Below are positions 36,042 through 46,679 of a stretch of 64,000 nucleotides of DNA, in pieces. The notes beneath the pieces were generated by a model. That model ran no database searches. It saw only the letters and a list, made by a program, of their open reading frames with translations, and had not been told where the DNA came from. How positions within the stretch are numbered: position 1 is the first letter of the stretch; each line of letters opens with the position of its first letter. The position numbers and the translations under genes are program-made. The stretch is from Trileptium ribeirensis (Eukaryota > Nematoda > Enoplea > Enoplida > Thoracostomopsidae), in the NCBI GenBank assembly GCA_030248225.1, contig JASANE010000138.1:90585-154584 (forward strand), written 5' to 3'.

Positions 36042-37973
36042 CTATAGATTGGGTAGGTGCCCAGAAGTGTGGAGCTGCCGCTTGAAAATGCTAAGGGAGG
36101 GGGCGGTAACCACGTTTGCAGGCAAGTTGTTCCATTTTTCGACAACTCTAAAGCTGAAGAAATGTTTTGCTGCATCGAGACGTGCAGGATATGGGTGCCT
36201 TATTTTGAATGGATGACCCCGGGTTCTGGTGTCGTTGTGAAGAACCACAATATTCTCAACATCATAGTCAAAATGATTGTTAAACAATTTGTAGAGCAAA
36301 ATTAAGTGTTGACGCAATCTGCGCGTTGATAGTTTTTGTAAGCCCAAAAAGTTCAGTCGCTCGTCGTAATTTAAGTCCCACAGACCCCAAACGCGTTTAG
36401 TAGCAAATTTTTGGACTTTTTCAAGTAGGTCGATGTCGCGGACGAGGTGTGGGCTCCACACTTCTGCACAATACTCTAACTTAGAGCTGATGAGGCTTTT
36501 AAATAAAGGCAAAAACACAGCTTTACGTATAGGTTTAAAAATGCGCAAAATGGCAAATACCATTTTGTAAGCCGATTGAACTACATGAACAACGTGTGGT
36601 GAAGCTTTCAAGTCACATGAAAATACAATCTCAAGGTCATTAACAGTCTCAGCAGCAGTGATATCCATTCCGCCCATTTGATAAATTGTTTTTGGGTTAT
36701 TATAGCCAAAATGTACAGCTTGACATTTGTTGAGATTAAATGTAAGAAAATTGTCTGCTGCCCATTGATTAGCAGCCAAAATATTGCGTTGAAAGTTAAT
36801 AGAGTCTCTTTCAGCATTGTTTCGACATATTTCAGTAGCAATGCGAGTATCGTCTGCGAACTTGCCCACAAAGCAGTTTATATAGCTATCGAAATCATCG
36901 ATATAAAATAGAAAAAGCATTGGTGCTAACACTGTTCCTTGTGGAACACCACTAAGGACTTGTATAGATTCAGATACTGTGTTACCCACTACAACACGCT
37001 GACTGCGGCCGCTGAAAAAGTTTTTTATGAATCGAAGCAAAGAACCTCGTAGGCCGTAGGCGTCCAGTTTTAAAAGCAAACGATGATGAGGGACTTTATC
37101 GAGCGCTTTCGATAAATCTAAATACACACAGTCGACAAATTTGTTACCATTCACAGCTTTAGTAACAAAATATTTAAAGTGTAGCAATTCCAAAGTCGTA
37201 GTTCGACCAGCGGTAAACCCAAACTGAGATGAGTGAAAGAGCTGATTATCAGCAATAAAATGGGCCAATTGCTGTTGAACAATTTTCTCAATAATTTTTG
37301 ACACACTCGACGTTAAGCTGATTGGTCTATAGTTATCAACCTGGGTACGTGGCCCTTTTTTGTACAACGGTACAACATGAGCTACACTCCAATCCGCTGG
37401 AAATGAGTCAGAGACAAATATTAGCTTAAACAATTTACATAGTGGGCCAGCCAAAACAGCTGCACTGTTTTTTATGACACAGTTAGGTATCTGATCTGGT
37501 CCTGGAAAGGCTTCCACTTTTGCTTTACAACAAATACGGTAGATGTCCAATTCATTAAATATAATATCAGTTAATTCACTCACCCCATGCCGGGGAGTCG
37601 CTGGACCACTGCCAGTAGCATTAGAAAATACAGTTGAAAAGTGAGTGTTAAAAATATTGGCACATGCCAAGTTATCAGATATTAACACATCATTGCTAAT
37701 TAAAGGTCCACAGCTTGGCTCACTTCGCAAGCATGAACGTGCATATGACCAGAATTGTTTTGGGTGACTACCAAGGTTATTGGCCAAATCTGCTTGATAG
37801 CGGGCTTCTGCCCGCAGCACTACGATGTTGGTTAAGTTGACGATCTGACGATAATTTAACCAAGAGACATGACTCCTTGACCGCTGGAATGACCGATACG
37901 CGTTTTTTTTGGCGACGTATAGCAGCCCAAACATTATTATTTGCCCAAAGAGGGCGCCGACTATTTCGTTCAA
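36042..37973 (-). CDS. LINE reverse transcriptase (CR1/Jockey-like)
   Basis: This 643-codon frame holds a complete RT. Motifs include FPGPDQIPNCVIKN (block 1), WSVAHVVPLYKKG and NYRPISLTSSVSKIIE (block 2), QFGFTAGRTT, DLSKALDKVPHH (catalytic Asp), LSGVPQGTVLAPMLFLFYID, and the catalytic box FADDTRIATEI. The thumb and C-terminal region ends with EKWNNLPANVV and a tail typical of CR1-like elements. It would copy its own RNA by target-primed reverse transcription. The first ~70 codons overlap the EN frame at 37777-38328, so a frameshift separates the two. Transcription from a host promoter is not evident. Confidence 0.92.
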   Translation of the reverse strand: MNEIVGALFGQIIMFGLLYVAKKNAYRSFQRSRSHVSWLNYRQIVNLTNIVVLRAEARYQADLANNLGSHPKQFWSYARSCLRSEPSCGPLISNDVLISDNLACANIFNTHFSTVFSNATGSGPATPRHGVSELTDIIFNELDIYRICCKAKVEAFPGPDQIPNCVIKNSAAVLAGPLCKLFKLIFVSDSFPADWSVAHVVPLYKKGPRTQVDNYRPISLTSSVSKIIEKIVQQQLAHFIADNQLFHSSQFGFTAGRTTTLELLHFKYFVTKAVNGNKFVDCVYLDLSKALDKVPHHRLLLKLDAYGLRGSLLRFIKNFFSGRSQRVVVGNTVSESIQVLSGVPQGTVLAPMLFLFYIDDFDSYINCFVGKFADDTRIATEICRNNAERDSINFQRNILAANQWAADNFLTFNLNKCQAVHFGYNNPKTIYQMGGMDITAAETVNDLEIVFSCDLKASPHVVHVVQSAYKMVFAILRIFKPIRKAVFLPLFKSLISSKLEYCAEVWSPHLVRDIDLLEKVQKFATKRVWGLWDLNYDERLNFLGLQKLSTRRLRQHLILLYKLFNNHFDYDVENIVVLHNDTRTRGHPFKIRHPYPARLDAAKHFFSFRVVEKWNNLPANVVTAPSLSIFKRQLHTSGHLPNL

Positions 37974-38390
37974 TTGTTACTAATGGGCAAAATTTATCTA
38001 TAGCTGATATAATACTTAGTTTCAGTGTTGACCAACCGACTTCTACCGTGGATGGAGAATAGTTTGCTAGCTTATCAGATAGAAATCGGTTGAATTTACA
38101 CCAGTCAATTTTTCGCCAACAACGCCGTTGACGTTTCAGAGTTACAAATGCTGATAAATTATTTAATTCAAACAATACAGACAAGTGATCACTAGTGCTC
38201 AAGGGTGGTCCTATTTCAAAACCACCTACGAGATCGGTCCTATTACAAAAAACTAAATCCAAAATATTGGCATTATGTGTGGGCGACAAAACTAGTTGCG
38301 ATAGTCGATTTGCCAGTATAATATTCATGAAAGAATCATGCGCTTTTGGCCAGGTCAGATTGGCCCAGTTTATTGCAGGATAATCGATCG
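37777..38390 (-). pseudogene. LINE AP-endonuclease C-terminal part
   Basis: It continues the LINE 5' of the RT. It includes LSQLVLSPTHNANILDLVFC and TSDHLSVLFEL; SDH is the conserved catalytic triplet near the end of LINE endonucleases. A linker follows. The N-terminal half of the domain is missing, so it cannot nick DNA, and it is out of frame with the RT. Confidence 0.8.
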
Positions 38391-38393
38391 TAT

Positions 38394-38586
38394 CAACTCA
38401 GATTTAGGGTTGCTACAGGATGACGGGCTGTTTCTGGTGGCTCGTTATTGTATCCACCTTCGACAGAAGTCAAATATTGAATGGAAACTCGCCTTTCCGA
38501 CAAATAGGTTGCCGAGTGCGATAGCCGCAAAGGAATGGTTTGATGATTTAGCTAATGTCGCCGGAGTCTTACATAACAGACTTTAA
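38394..38586 (+). pseudogene. SGNH-like ORF, 3' part
   Basis: After the LINE, the frame carrying LLQDDGLFL and ending at TAA 38584-38586 continues the interrupted ORF. The DDGLFL segment sits where SGNH proteins of this type carry the Asp-x2-His block. Confidence 0.45.
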
Positions 38587-39024
38587 ATGGAAATTCTCAA
38601 ATCAGAACTTAATATATTTGTTTTATATATAACATTGGTGTATATGCGATAGGTTATTTTATATTTGGGTATGGTATATAATCTTATACTTGTCATCAAT
38701 AACCATATTGTATTGTAATGTACGTGTAAATATGCATGCTTAGCGATAAATGTGACAGCAGGCATGTTTGAAGCTAGTTGGTAAAATGTGTCGGGAAGTG
38801 GGGACAATTATTTGTGCCCCCGAGGAATGTAGCACAATATAAAGTTTAGGAACGATCTGATACATGTATTGTCTGCTATCTTGAAGATTTATTAATTGTT
38901 ACAAGTAGGAGTTGTACAGAACATAAAATTGCTTGCATTAACGTCAACTGTATAGCTATAGCAGAAACAACTGGGTTTTTTGTATTTCCTGCGCAGAGGT
39001 TGTAATTTCTATTTATACTGTAAT

Positions 39025-39210
39025 CCGGGCGTGGCTGGTGTCTTTTCTTAAGTTTTGTGCTTCTTGAGCATGGTGGTGCAAATCAGCCGTTGTAGCGAGT
39101 TGTCACAGTTGTTGCAGCCACGTTTCGGACGATATATATTGTGAAATAAAAGATTGAAGGTAGTTTTTTATTCATGTTAGTTGAACCAGTAACGATAAAG
39201 ATTCGTTACA
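39025..39210 (+). repeat. 3' LTR (only the right ~186 bp matches the 5' LTR)
   Basis: From ccgggcgtggct to attcgttaca it matches 26973-27161 closely, including the agattgaaggtagtttttta block. To the left of 39025 the sequence bears no resemblance to the first 85 bp of the 5' LTR. Confidence 0.85.
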
Positions 39211-39296
39211 GTTATATACGAAATGTATTGTATGTAACACAGTGGAAGACGGGAATGTCTAATATTTATATGAGCATTATAACTGCTATAAAGTCG

Positions 39297-40235
39297 GGTA
39301 AGGATTGCCCGGTCGGTAGAGCGCCTAGTTGCGAATCCAAAGGTGGGAGGTCTTGTTTTCGAATCTCAGCTAAACTTTTCAGACAACGTTTTCACATCGT
39401 TTCGTCATCAGGCACCTACCACTGGGCTTATATAAATGAAAAATGTTATATAGCACATGTTGAATGTAGAGACATTATATGTGTTATATATATATTTATC
39501 ATTAAGAACTAGCAATAGGGGTTTGAAGGCGAAGGGATTTGAAAAACCACCGGCTGAAAATTTGGGTAGGGGTGGGATTCGAAACCGCGACGTCCGCTCT
39601 TGGATCCGCAAACAGGTGCTCTAACCAACTAAGCTATTCATGCCCGACATCGCACCAGTTATGCGCGGCTGTATTCTACATCCCTCAGTCTTCCATTAAT
39701 GCCTACCAATGGCTCGTATTTATATAGTCATGCATTTCGTATATATATGTGTAATATAATTTCTTTATCGTATTAGCGAGAAGCATCATTTAAGCTGTTA
39801 TGTGTTCGGCCAGACATGTGGGCTCTGCCTTCTATCGGCATATCCAAAGGCTTGAGGTCATGGGGTCGAATCTCAACGGTTTCTAACTTGTGGGTGGTTG
39901 ATTTTCACATCGTTCCTAGTCGAGCACCTACCTCAGGGCTATATCAGAAATAGATCCTATCACAATAATCGCTGTGATGTGGGGCAAAAATAGCATCGAC
40001 AAAGCACCTGCTTTTAGATTCAAAGGTAGGGGCTGTGCGTTCGAGTCTGACCCTAGCCTTACTTTTCACCTCCCGCTGTGGGATGCGAATGGTATTTTTC
40101 CTGACAACTGTCGAATATAACACCTTTATCGCTGCTGTGATGGACAATTATTGCTCAGTCGGTAAAGACCGTGATTGCTGTACCAAAAGCATGTGAGTTG
40201 AAACCTCAGCACAGCGTAATTTTTCTGTCCCCTGG
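39297..40235. repeat. Cluster of five tRNA-like SINE heads
   Basis: Five tRNA-like segments lie within 940 bp. They are at about 39303-39375 (+, gcccggtcggtagagcgcc and ttttcgaatct), 39565-39650 (-, read in reverse tagcttagttggttagagca and ggtttcgaatccc), 39805-39875 (+, gggtcgaatct), 39975-40050 (+, cgttcgagtct) and 40148-40215 (+, gctcagtcggtaaagacc and gagttgaaacctc). These fit pol III A and B boxes. Units 1 and 3 share a tail with ttttcacatcgtt, gcacctacc and gggct. The arms do not fold as intact tRNAs, so these are SINE pieces. Confidence 0.7.
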
Positions 40236-40559
40236 TCTTTAAGCTCTTATTCCTAGGCGCAAAAGAAAAGTTGTTTACCTAAATTTTTAAATCCTTTTTT
40301 ACGGTCCAGATCCAGATTCACAGCATACGGAATCAGCGCCGATTTGTTTTTTATTTTTGCCTTTTGCTCAATGGTTCATAGTTTTAACAGCGCTAGTCAC
40401 TACATGAAACGAAGAAATGAAGAATACTGAAAACTTCTGAAACACGAAAGCGAAAAAGTTTTACTGTGTAACGTAAAAATTGTTTGCAAATTAGTGCATT
40501 TAGATTTTGAGCTAGTTAGAACGTAGTGGAGATTCTGTATTGCAGGCGTGAAATCTTTT

Positions 40560-42135
40560 AAATTCCGTCTGTGTATTTGTGTGTGTAATCGGCCATAACT
40601 TGGGAACTACTTAACCGATTTTCATGATCTTGGTCTCATTCCAACCGGAATAGTTGAATTACCTTGTACATCCCCGAGCGTTTTTTGATTTGGGGTCTAG
40701 TTCCGGGGTCAGGGGTCAAAACGTGGGTTGTTTGCCCCATTTTAGTACCCTTCACGGAAGCAAGGTTATTTTTATATTAACTTTCGAATTTTTTCTCTGG
40801 TTAGTTTTATTTCATAGTAAAATGATAAATGACGACGCCTCTTCTTGTTTTTCGATTAAGGCTTCGGTTCATGGGGTCCGAGGTATGTCACCATCGTGGT
40901 TCTTCAACCCAAAATTCGAAAATTTGTTCTGATACCCTGGGCGGCTGAAAACCTTCACTTGGGGATTTTTGGGCATAGAAAATTCATTTCCGGTTTTGGT
41001 TTTGCTCTGTGACCCATGGTTTCATGGGTACGGGGTATGGCACCCCCAAGGTTCGGTGTTAGACCAAAATAAACGTTTTTTTACCTCATTTTAGTGCCTT
41101 TCGTGGAAGCAAGGTTATTTTTACCTTAACTTTTGAATTTTTCTCTGCTTGGCTCTATTTCATAGTAAAATGAAAAATGCCGATGCCTCTTTTTTTTGTT
41201 TTTCGATTAAGGCTCCGGTTGTAGAGTGATACATGGGGCTTAATGTATGGTGCTCCAATCGATCCTCGACCCAAAATTCGAAAATTAGTTTTGACGTCCT
41301 GAATGGCTCAAAATTTCACTTGTGGGTTTCGGGCATGAGAAACTCATTGCCGGTGTTGGTTTTATTCTGTGACCGATGATTCCATTGGTACGGGAATATG
41401 ACGCCTCTATGGTTCGGGGTCAGAGGTCAATATGAGGTTTGGTTTTATTTCATAGTAAAATGATAAATGCCGACGCCTCTTCTTTTTGTTTTTCGATTAA
41501 TGCTCCGGTTCATGGATTTTGAGGTATGGCACCACCGTGGTTCCTCAACCCAAACTTCGAAAATTTTTTCTGATGCCCTGGGCTGCTGAAAAGTTCCACT
41601 TGGTGATTTTCGGGCATGGGGAATTCATTGCCGGTTTTGATTTTGCTCTATGACTCATGGTTTTATGGGTATCGGGAGTTTGGCGCCCCCAAGGCTTGGG
41701 TCATATAGAAAAATAAAGTTTTTTTACTTCATTTTAGTACCCTTCACATAAGCAAGGTTATTTTTACCTTAACTTTCTAATTTGTTTGTCTGCTTTGTCT
41801 TATTTCATAGTAAAATGATAATCGCCAATGACTCTTTTTTGTTTTTCATTTAAGGCTCCGGTTCATGGTGTTTGAGGCATGGCACCACCGTGGTTCCTCA
41901 ACCCAAAATTCGAAAATTTGTTCTGATGCCCTGGGTGCCCTTTGTGGATTTTTGGGCATGGCCAATTCATTGTTGGTGGTGATTTTGCTCTGCGACCCAA
42001 TGTTCCATTGGACGGGAGTATGGCGCCTCCATGGTTCATCGACCCAAAATTCCTAATTTTCCTGTTACGTCCTGGAAGGCTTATAGCTTGCACTTGGGGG
42101 TTTCGGGCCATGGGAAACTTATTGCCTGTGTTAGT
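40560..42135 (+). repeat. Diverged tandem satellite, ~290-360-bp unit
   Basis: The marker ttcatagtaaaatgataaat followed by a gcctctt-poly(T)-gtttttcgattaaggctccg block recurs at about 40814, 41161, 41450 and 41807. Between these, blocks such as caacccaaaattcgaaaat and cattttagtacccttcac recur. There are four to five copies of uneven length. Confidence 0.8.
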
Positions 42136-42599
42136 TTTCTTCTAACTTGTTCGGTATTGTATGATATCCACCAATAGCATATCGACTTTTGCTGCCCAGA
42201 GCTGACTGACTGCGCGTGCAAATGGCGTATGTGTACCTAGTGATATTTCTCATGTTTTTCATTTGTTCAGACTGGATTGTGTTTAATGATTCGTGTGGCT
42301 GAGCTTACCGCGTACTTATTCCATTTGGCGGATAAAGATGGCAGTCGAAACAACTTCGTCACCGAAGATGTGGTTAGTGTCTGGTACTGTAACTGGTATA
42401 TCTAGCCTAGTATGGTTAACAACTTATGACCCTGAACCCTAGGTAGATAGTGATATAACGCCATTTGAAGTACGATTTACGTTTATTGAATTGATATGTG
42501 GATTTTTATGAAATTAGAGGTGCTGATGTTTTGAAAGACTATGCTTTCCGACTTACTTACTCAGTCCGCGTTGGCCGATTGGTAGCGAGTAACACCCAT

Positions 42600-44760
42600 A
42601 CCACGACGATTCAAGGGTCGCCACCTAAACATAAAGCCGATTTGATTCAACCTTTGGCCAAGCAGAGTCGACAGAATTGTCCATTCAATTGGGACAAGCC
42701 TTCCGCACGTCGAGCCGTTCAAGTGGGTCAAATCTTCCAATCGTTCAGGCGAGCCGTAACACCGCGATTCAACGCCGATCAGTCCATTCCAATACCCGGG
42801 TCCAGACGTGGATGATGATGAGCGTAAGCTAAGGTCCCTATATCAGCCATACCCTAAGCGTAAGCCTAAGTCAGAGAGCTGCTGCCCCGAACGCAGCACA
42901 GACATTCCAGCGGTTCATCGGTAAAGTCATCCGTGGATACGCCTATTTGAACGATACCCTCGTAGCGAACAGCGGATCCGACGGTCACCATCGTCATGTC
43001 CAGACATTATTCCATCGGCTGGACCATTTCGGACTATCCATAAATGCCGACAAGTGGCAACTCAGAGAGCCGTCACTGGAATTGATGGGCCATCGGGTAG
43101 ATTCCAGTCATACCCGTCCATTGGAATTGAGAGTACAACCAATACACGATTTCCGTCGTCCGAATACCTTGAAGAAACTACAAGAGTTTCTTAGAATGCT
43201 TAACTTCTACCTTCGCATCATAGCGAAGTGCGCCAAGTTACCTCACCTCTGACGGCGCTCATACGATGTGCAGAACCCGCCAAAGTATTTTGGAGTGGAC
43301 CGATTTGACAACATCAGACGTCAACGCGTGCAAAGAATCTTTACCCTATGCCCGACGCACCACTAAACAGAATGGCCTATGGCCCAGTGGGTGCTGTGGG
43401 ATACATGGATTAGAGAAAGATAACCCCTACGGAATCACGTTACAATACCTTTGGCCTGGAGCTCTTCACAATGTACGCATCGATTCCTCATTTTCGCCAC
43501 ATGATCGAGGAGCGTCGTTTCCACGTTTTGAGGGATAACAAACCGTTGACGCTAGCTCTTCTCACACGGTAAGAACGGCAATCACTCTTTTTGCGGAGTT
43601 CATGGATAATATTCAACGTATCAGTGGAATTCAAAACGGCCGCCTACGTGTTGTCGCGGATCAACTTTGTGGTGCCATGGAATCGATTGTGAGAAACTGG
43701 CTGATGCACAAGCGAGCAACAATCAAGGAGATTCTACCAGGCAGACAATCTTGTTAAAGCTGTAATGGATGCTCGTTCCAGTTGCCACACACGACCGCTT
43801 CTGTACGACGTCTCAACGGTGGTACCACGACTACACTAGCTACCCGAATTTCGACGATCAGAATTCGAGAGCCTCCCTTTCCTATCTCATCCGGGTGTCC
43901 GATCATCGCAACGGTTTCATGTCGAACGATTCGTATGGCCCGGGATTAACCGGGCCGTCAGCCGATTGGCTAAAACATGTTTGGACTGCCAACCAACCAA
44001 GATACACCGGCGTCCATGAATCCCTTGATTAAATTCTGCGCCTCGATCGCCGGTTAGAACACATTCACGTCGACATCGTGGGTACTCTCCCATCACCAAA
44101 TGGGTAAGCTTATTTGCTGACGATCGTGGACTGTTTTTTCGATTGCCCGAAGCTTTTCCAATTCCGGATATAACCCGCAAGACTGTTGCACATGCTCTTA
44201 TGTCCAGTTGGATCTCTCGATTCGGGGTTCCGTTTATGTTACCGCCCATCGCGGAAGACACCTCTAATCAAGGCTTTTGAAGAAGCTCACAAAGATACCT
44301 CGGAATTAATCAGCTCAGGACAACTGCCTACCATCTAATGGCAAATGGATAGTGGAACATTTTCACCGACAATTAAAGGCTGCGATAAAAGCACATGTAA
44401 ACTGTCAACGACGGACTAAAGTGCTCCCGCTGATTCTACAGAGAATTGCATTGTTAGTCAAGGAAGACATTGGCGCCACTCGTTTCGAAATGGTATACGA
44501 AACCACAGTCTGAATTTCCGGTCAACTCATCGATCGATCCGTCATTTTTCGGCGACCGTTTGCGAACTACGATTGCTGTCATTTCCCCAACGTCAATTAG
44601 TTCTGCCGAGCGACGTTCTTCCGTCCCGTCTACACTGAATGACACCGAGTTTATCTCCATTCGGGTCGATGTCGTTCTAAAGCCACTACAAGATCGTACT
44701 TCGGTCATTACCGAATCCTGAAGCGCCCGGACACGTATTTCGCAGTCGACTTTGAGGTTA
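42600..44760 (+). pseudogene. Second, heavily broken gypsy pol
   Basis: Fragments of RT, RNase H and integrase in several frames. 42640-42790 resembles the RT/RNase H connection (DLIQPL, then PFNWDKPSARRA). 42895-43240 is RT (NAAQTFQRFIG, YAYLNDTLV for YLDD, LMGHRVDSS, LKKLQEFLRMLNFY). About 43460-43560 is RNase H (HFRHMIEERRFHVLRDNKPL). From 44050 integrase follows ([59 protein letters not shown]). Many frameshifts and stops are present. It differs from the 27-39 kb element, so it is another lineage. No LTRs were found. Confidence 0.85.
42815..42875 (+). repeat. Dispersed TTAGGC-like repeat, copy 3
   Basis: Reads gcgtaagctaaggtccctat, then accctaagcgtaagcctaag, then tcagag, matching the block order at 24030-24090. 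It sits between two out-of-order fragments of the broken pol. Confidence 0.65.
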
Positions 44761-46679
44761 AAAGACGCGGTATCGCTGGCTCATCTTAAACCGACATTTC
44801 TCTATGGATATCAGTCGCCTAAACGACAATTGATTACTGCAACATGAAGCAATGCAGTTATTCCTATTTGCTATTAACGACAGTCCTTTCAACTCGCGCG
44901 GGACGAGCTGTTTGTTTTCCAGGTCGCTTCTCGTCAGCCGACTGGGGGAGTACAGTGGTGACAAACCTATCACTAAGACGCTCGAAGGCAGATATGAAGA
45001 TCACGTGAGCATGATGTAACATAATGAAATCGTTGCATGATGAATCTGATGCAATAGACAATGACTATGTGGCAACCACGCTCACACTTTTTGATGCAAT
45101 TATGTAATAAATGTTTGTATATAAATCGTGTACATTTTGCAATAAATAGTGCATGTCCGTTCAGTTGACGATACATAGCCTTTATTGATGTTGAAACCAA
45201 TCTCTCAACCAATTTTTCTTACATAATCTAATTTTTAACTTCAAAAAAGGTTTTTTGTCAATTTTTATCTGTGGTGGTTTTGATCGGGGGAACCAAAAAT
45301 TCTGCCATGTTTATTTTACGGGGGATCCAAAAATTTGCCAGGGGTGGTTCAACCGGGGCACCCATTTTGCCAATGGGCATCAGAAATGTCAGACCCTTAC
45401 ATTAAAGAAACTATGTTTAATTACAAAAGATTTGTATTTTATAATGATTAACTTCAGTTTGGGCGCTGTATTTAATTTGTTTGGGATAGGATAGCTAGTC
45501 TCAGCCATTAGCTTAAAATATCAGTTTTGTGCCTTTAATGGCAAGCTCGGCTTACTAACCCTAGAATTTGGTCAAACGGGAAATCTCCGTTTTGTTATTT
45601 GTGTTGTGTGTAGGTTCTGGCTTGTTAAATTTCACTTTTAATAATTTTTAATTTTGCAATTTCAATAGCGCGGTCAATTGTGCACATAAGACTTTTTGTC
45701 TTTTCTACGCATATATGCTTCATCGCTGTACCGATGGGCTTTTGCAATTTTATACCGTTAAATAACTCAATAAAAAATTAGCTTATGTTAAAAATTCTGG
45801 AAATGTACTATTCTTTAGTGTTTTATTTAACGATGTTTCATTGCTCGAATAACATTTGCTCAGCCAAAAAAGACGTCAACATCAAGGTTATGGGTTTCAG
45901 CGGTCTTGGTTTCTTGATGCAGTGTCTTTGAACAATGTTATAAGTTGAAATGTTTTTGCCCCCATGTCGGATGGGGGTTTCCCAGAGTTTCCAGCTCTAG
46001 TCGGAATTGTCTGAATTCCTTTAGTAAAAAATAATTTCATTGGAATAGGGGTGTCCCAAAGCTAGGCTCATAATATTATATATGAATTGAATGAAGATTC
46101 ATGAAAATATTTCTACTTATAGATATGTTACGCGAGACATAGACCGATAAATAGGTAATTTTTATTAGTTGAAACTTATTTGAGAATAGTCTGCTTGCTA
46201 TGTTTACAAAAGCGGAGTTAAAGTACCACTAGCTATGTTCTGCTGAAATAGAAGGAATTATTTTACCATTTTTCTGACCTTTTGCTGAATTATACTAAAA
46301 ATTACGGTGAAATAGTAAACTAAATTTATCGTATTCCCGGAAAATTTTATCGTAATCCTTGGTGAGGAGAGTATTTTCTACATTTAAAATATCTTTCGTT
46401 GCGAGAGAAAACATTAAATTAAACACGTAAACGAACTAAATAAATTTTCATCGAAGTAAATACGTAAGTTGGAAAAGAGGTAATCATTGCATATATTTCG
46501 TCGTCATCCTACTCGGTAACGATTTTCATTAAGTTTAAACAGTGAAGACACGTTTAACTAGTGCATTATGAAATCTAAGTCTAATAGTTATCTGTCTTCA
46601 GTGTTCCTGCATGAAAAAGATATTGTTTAGAGCTTTTGGATCTTTGATTTGTCGGTTATTAATATAATTTAGTACACGG
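44761..46679. other. Intergenic, upstream of SPTLC2
   Basis: No gene is seen. 45255-45400 has three loosely related ggggnaccaaaaattttgcca motifs. The promoter of SPTLC2 must be here, but I cannot identify a TATA box or initiator with confidence. Confidence 0.5.

Larger units (their letters stand above)
35900..38393 (-). mobile_element. 5'-truncated CR1-like LINE
   Basis: A minus-strand non-LTR element inserted in the SGNH-like ORF. The 5' end is truncated inside the AP endonuclease domain: readable sequence begins at YPAINWANLTWPKAHDSFM near 38390. The 3' end lies by two copies of gatgtacctt (35886-35905), which may be its tail repeat. EN and RT sit in different frames, broken once near 37780-37970; otherwise the RT is intact to its C-terminus. 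The near-intact state suggests a younger insertion than the host element. Confidence 0.8.
26888..39210 (+). mobile_element. Ty3/gypsy-like LTR retrotransposon with gag, env-like, pol and SGNH-like regions
   Basis: Related LTR sequences bracket the unit: a 5' LTR at 26888-27161 and a matching 186-bp segment at 39025-39210. In order it contains gag with a CCHC knuckle, an env-like glycoprotein region, a membrane segment joined to protease, RT, RNase H, integrase with HHCC, DDE and a GPY/F-like end, and an SGNH-like ORF. About 2.5 kb is a later LINE insertion, so the element itself was about 9.8 kb. Multiple frameshifts and stops in gag, env, RT and integrase show that this copy is dead. No target duplication is visible: gctact lies before the 5' LTR and gttata after the 3' one, so one end may be rearranged. 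Confidence 0.85.

Noticed and set aside
39303..39375. A functional tRNA gene
   Set aside because: It has A/B-box-like motifs, but the acceptor and anticodon stems do not pair. Better explained as SINE.
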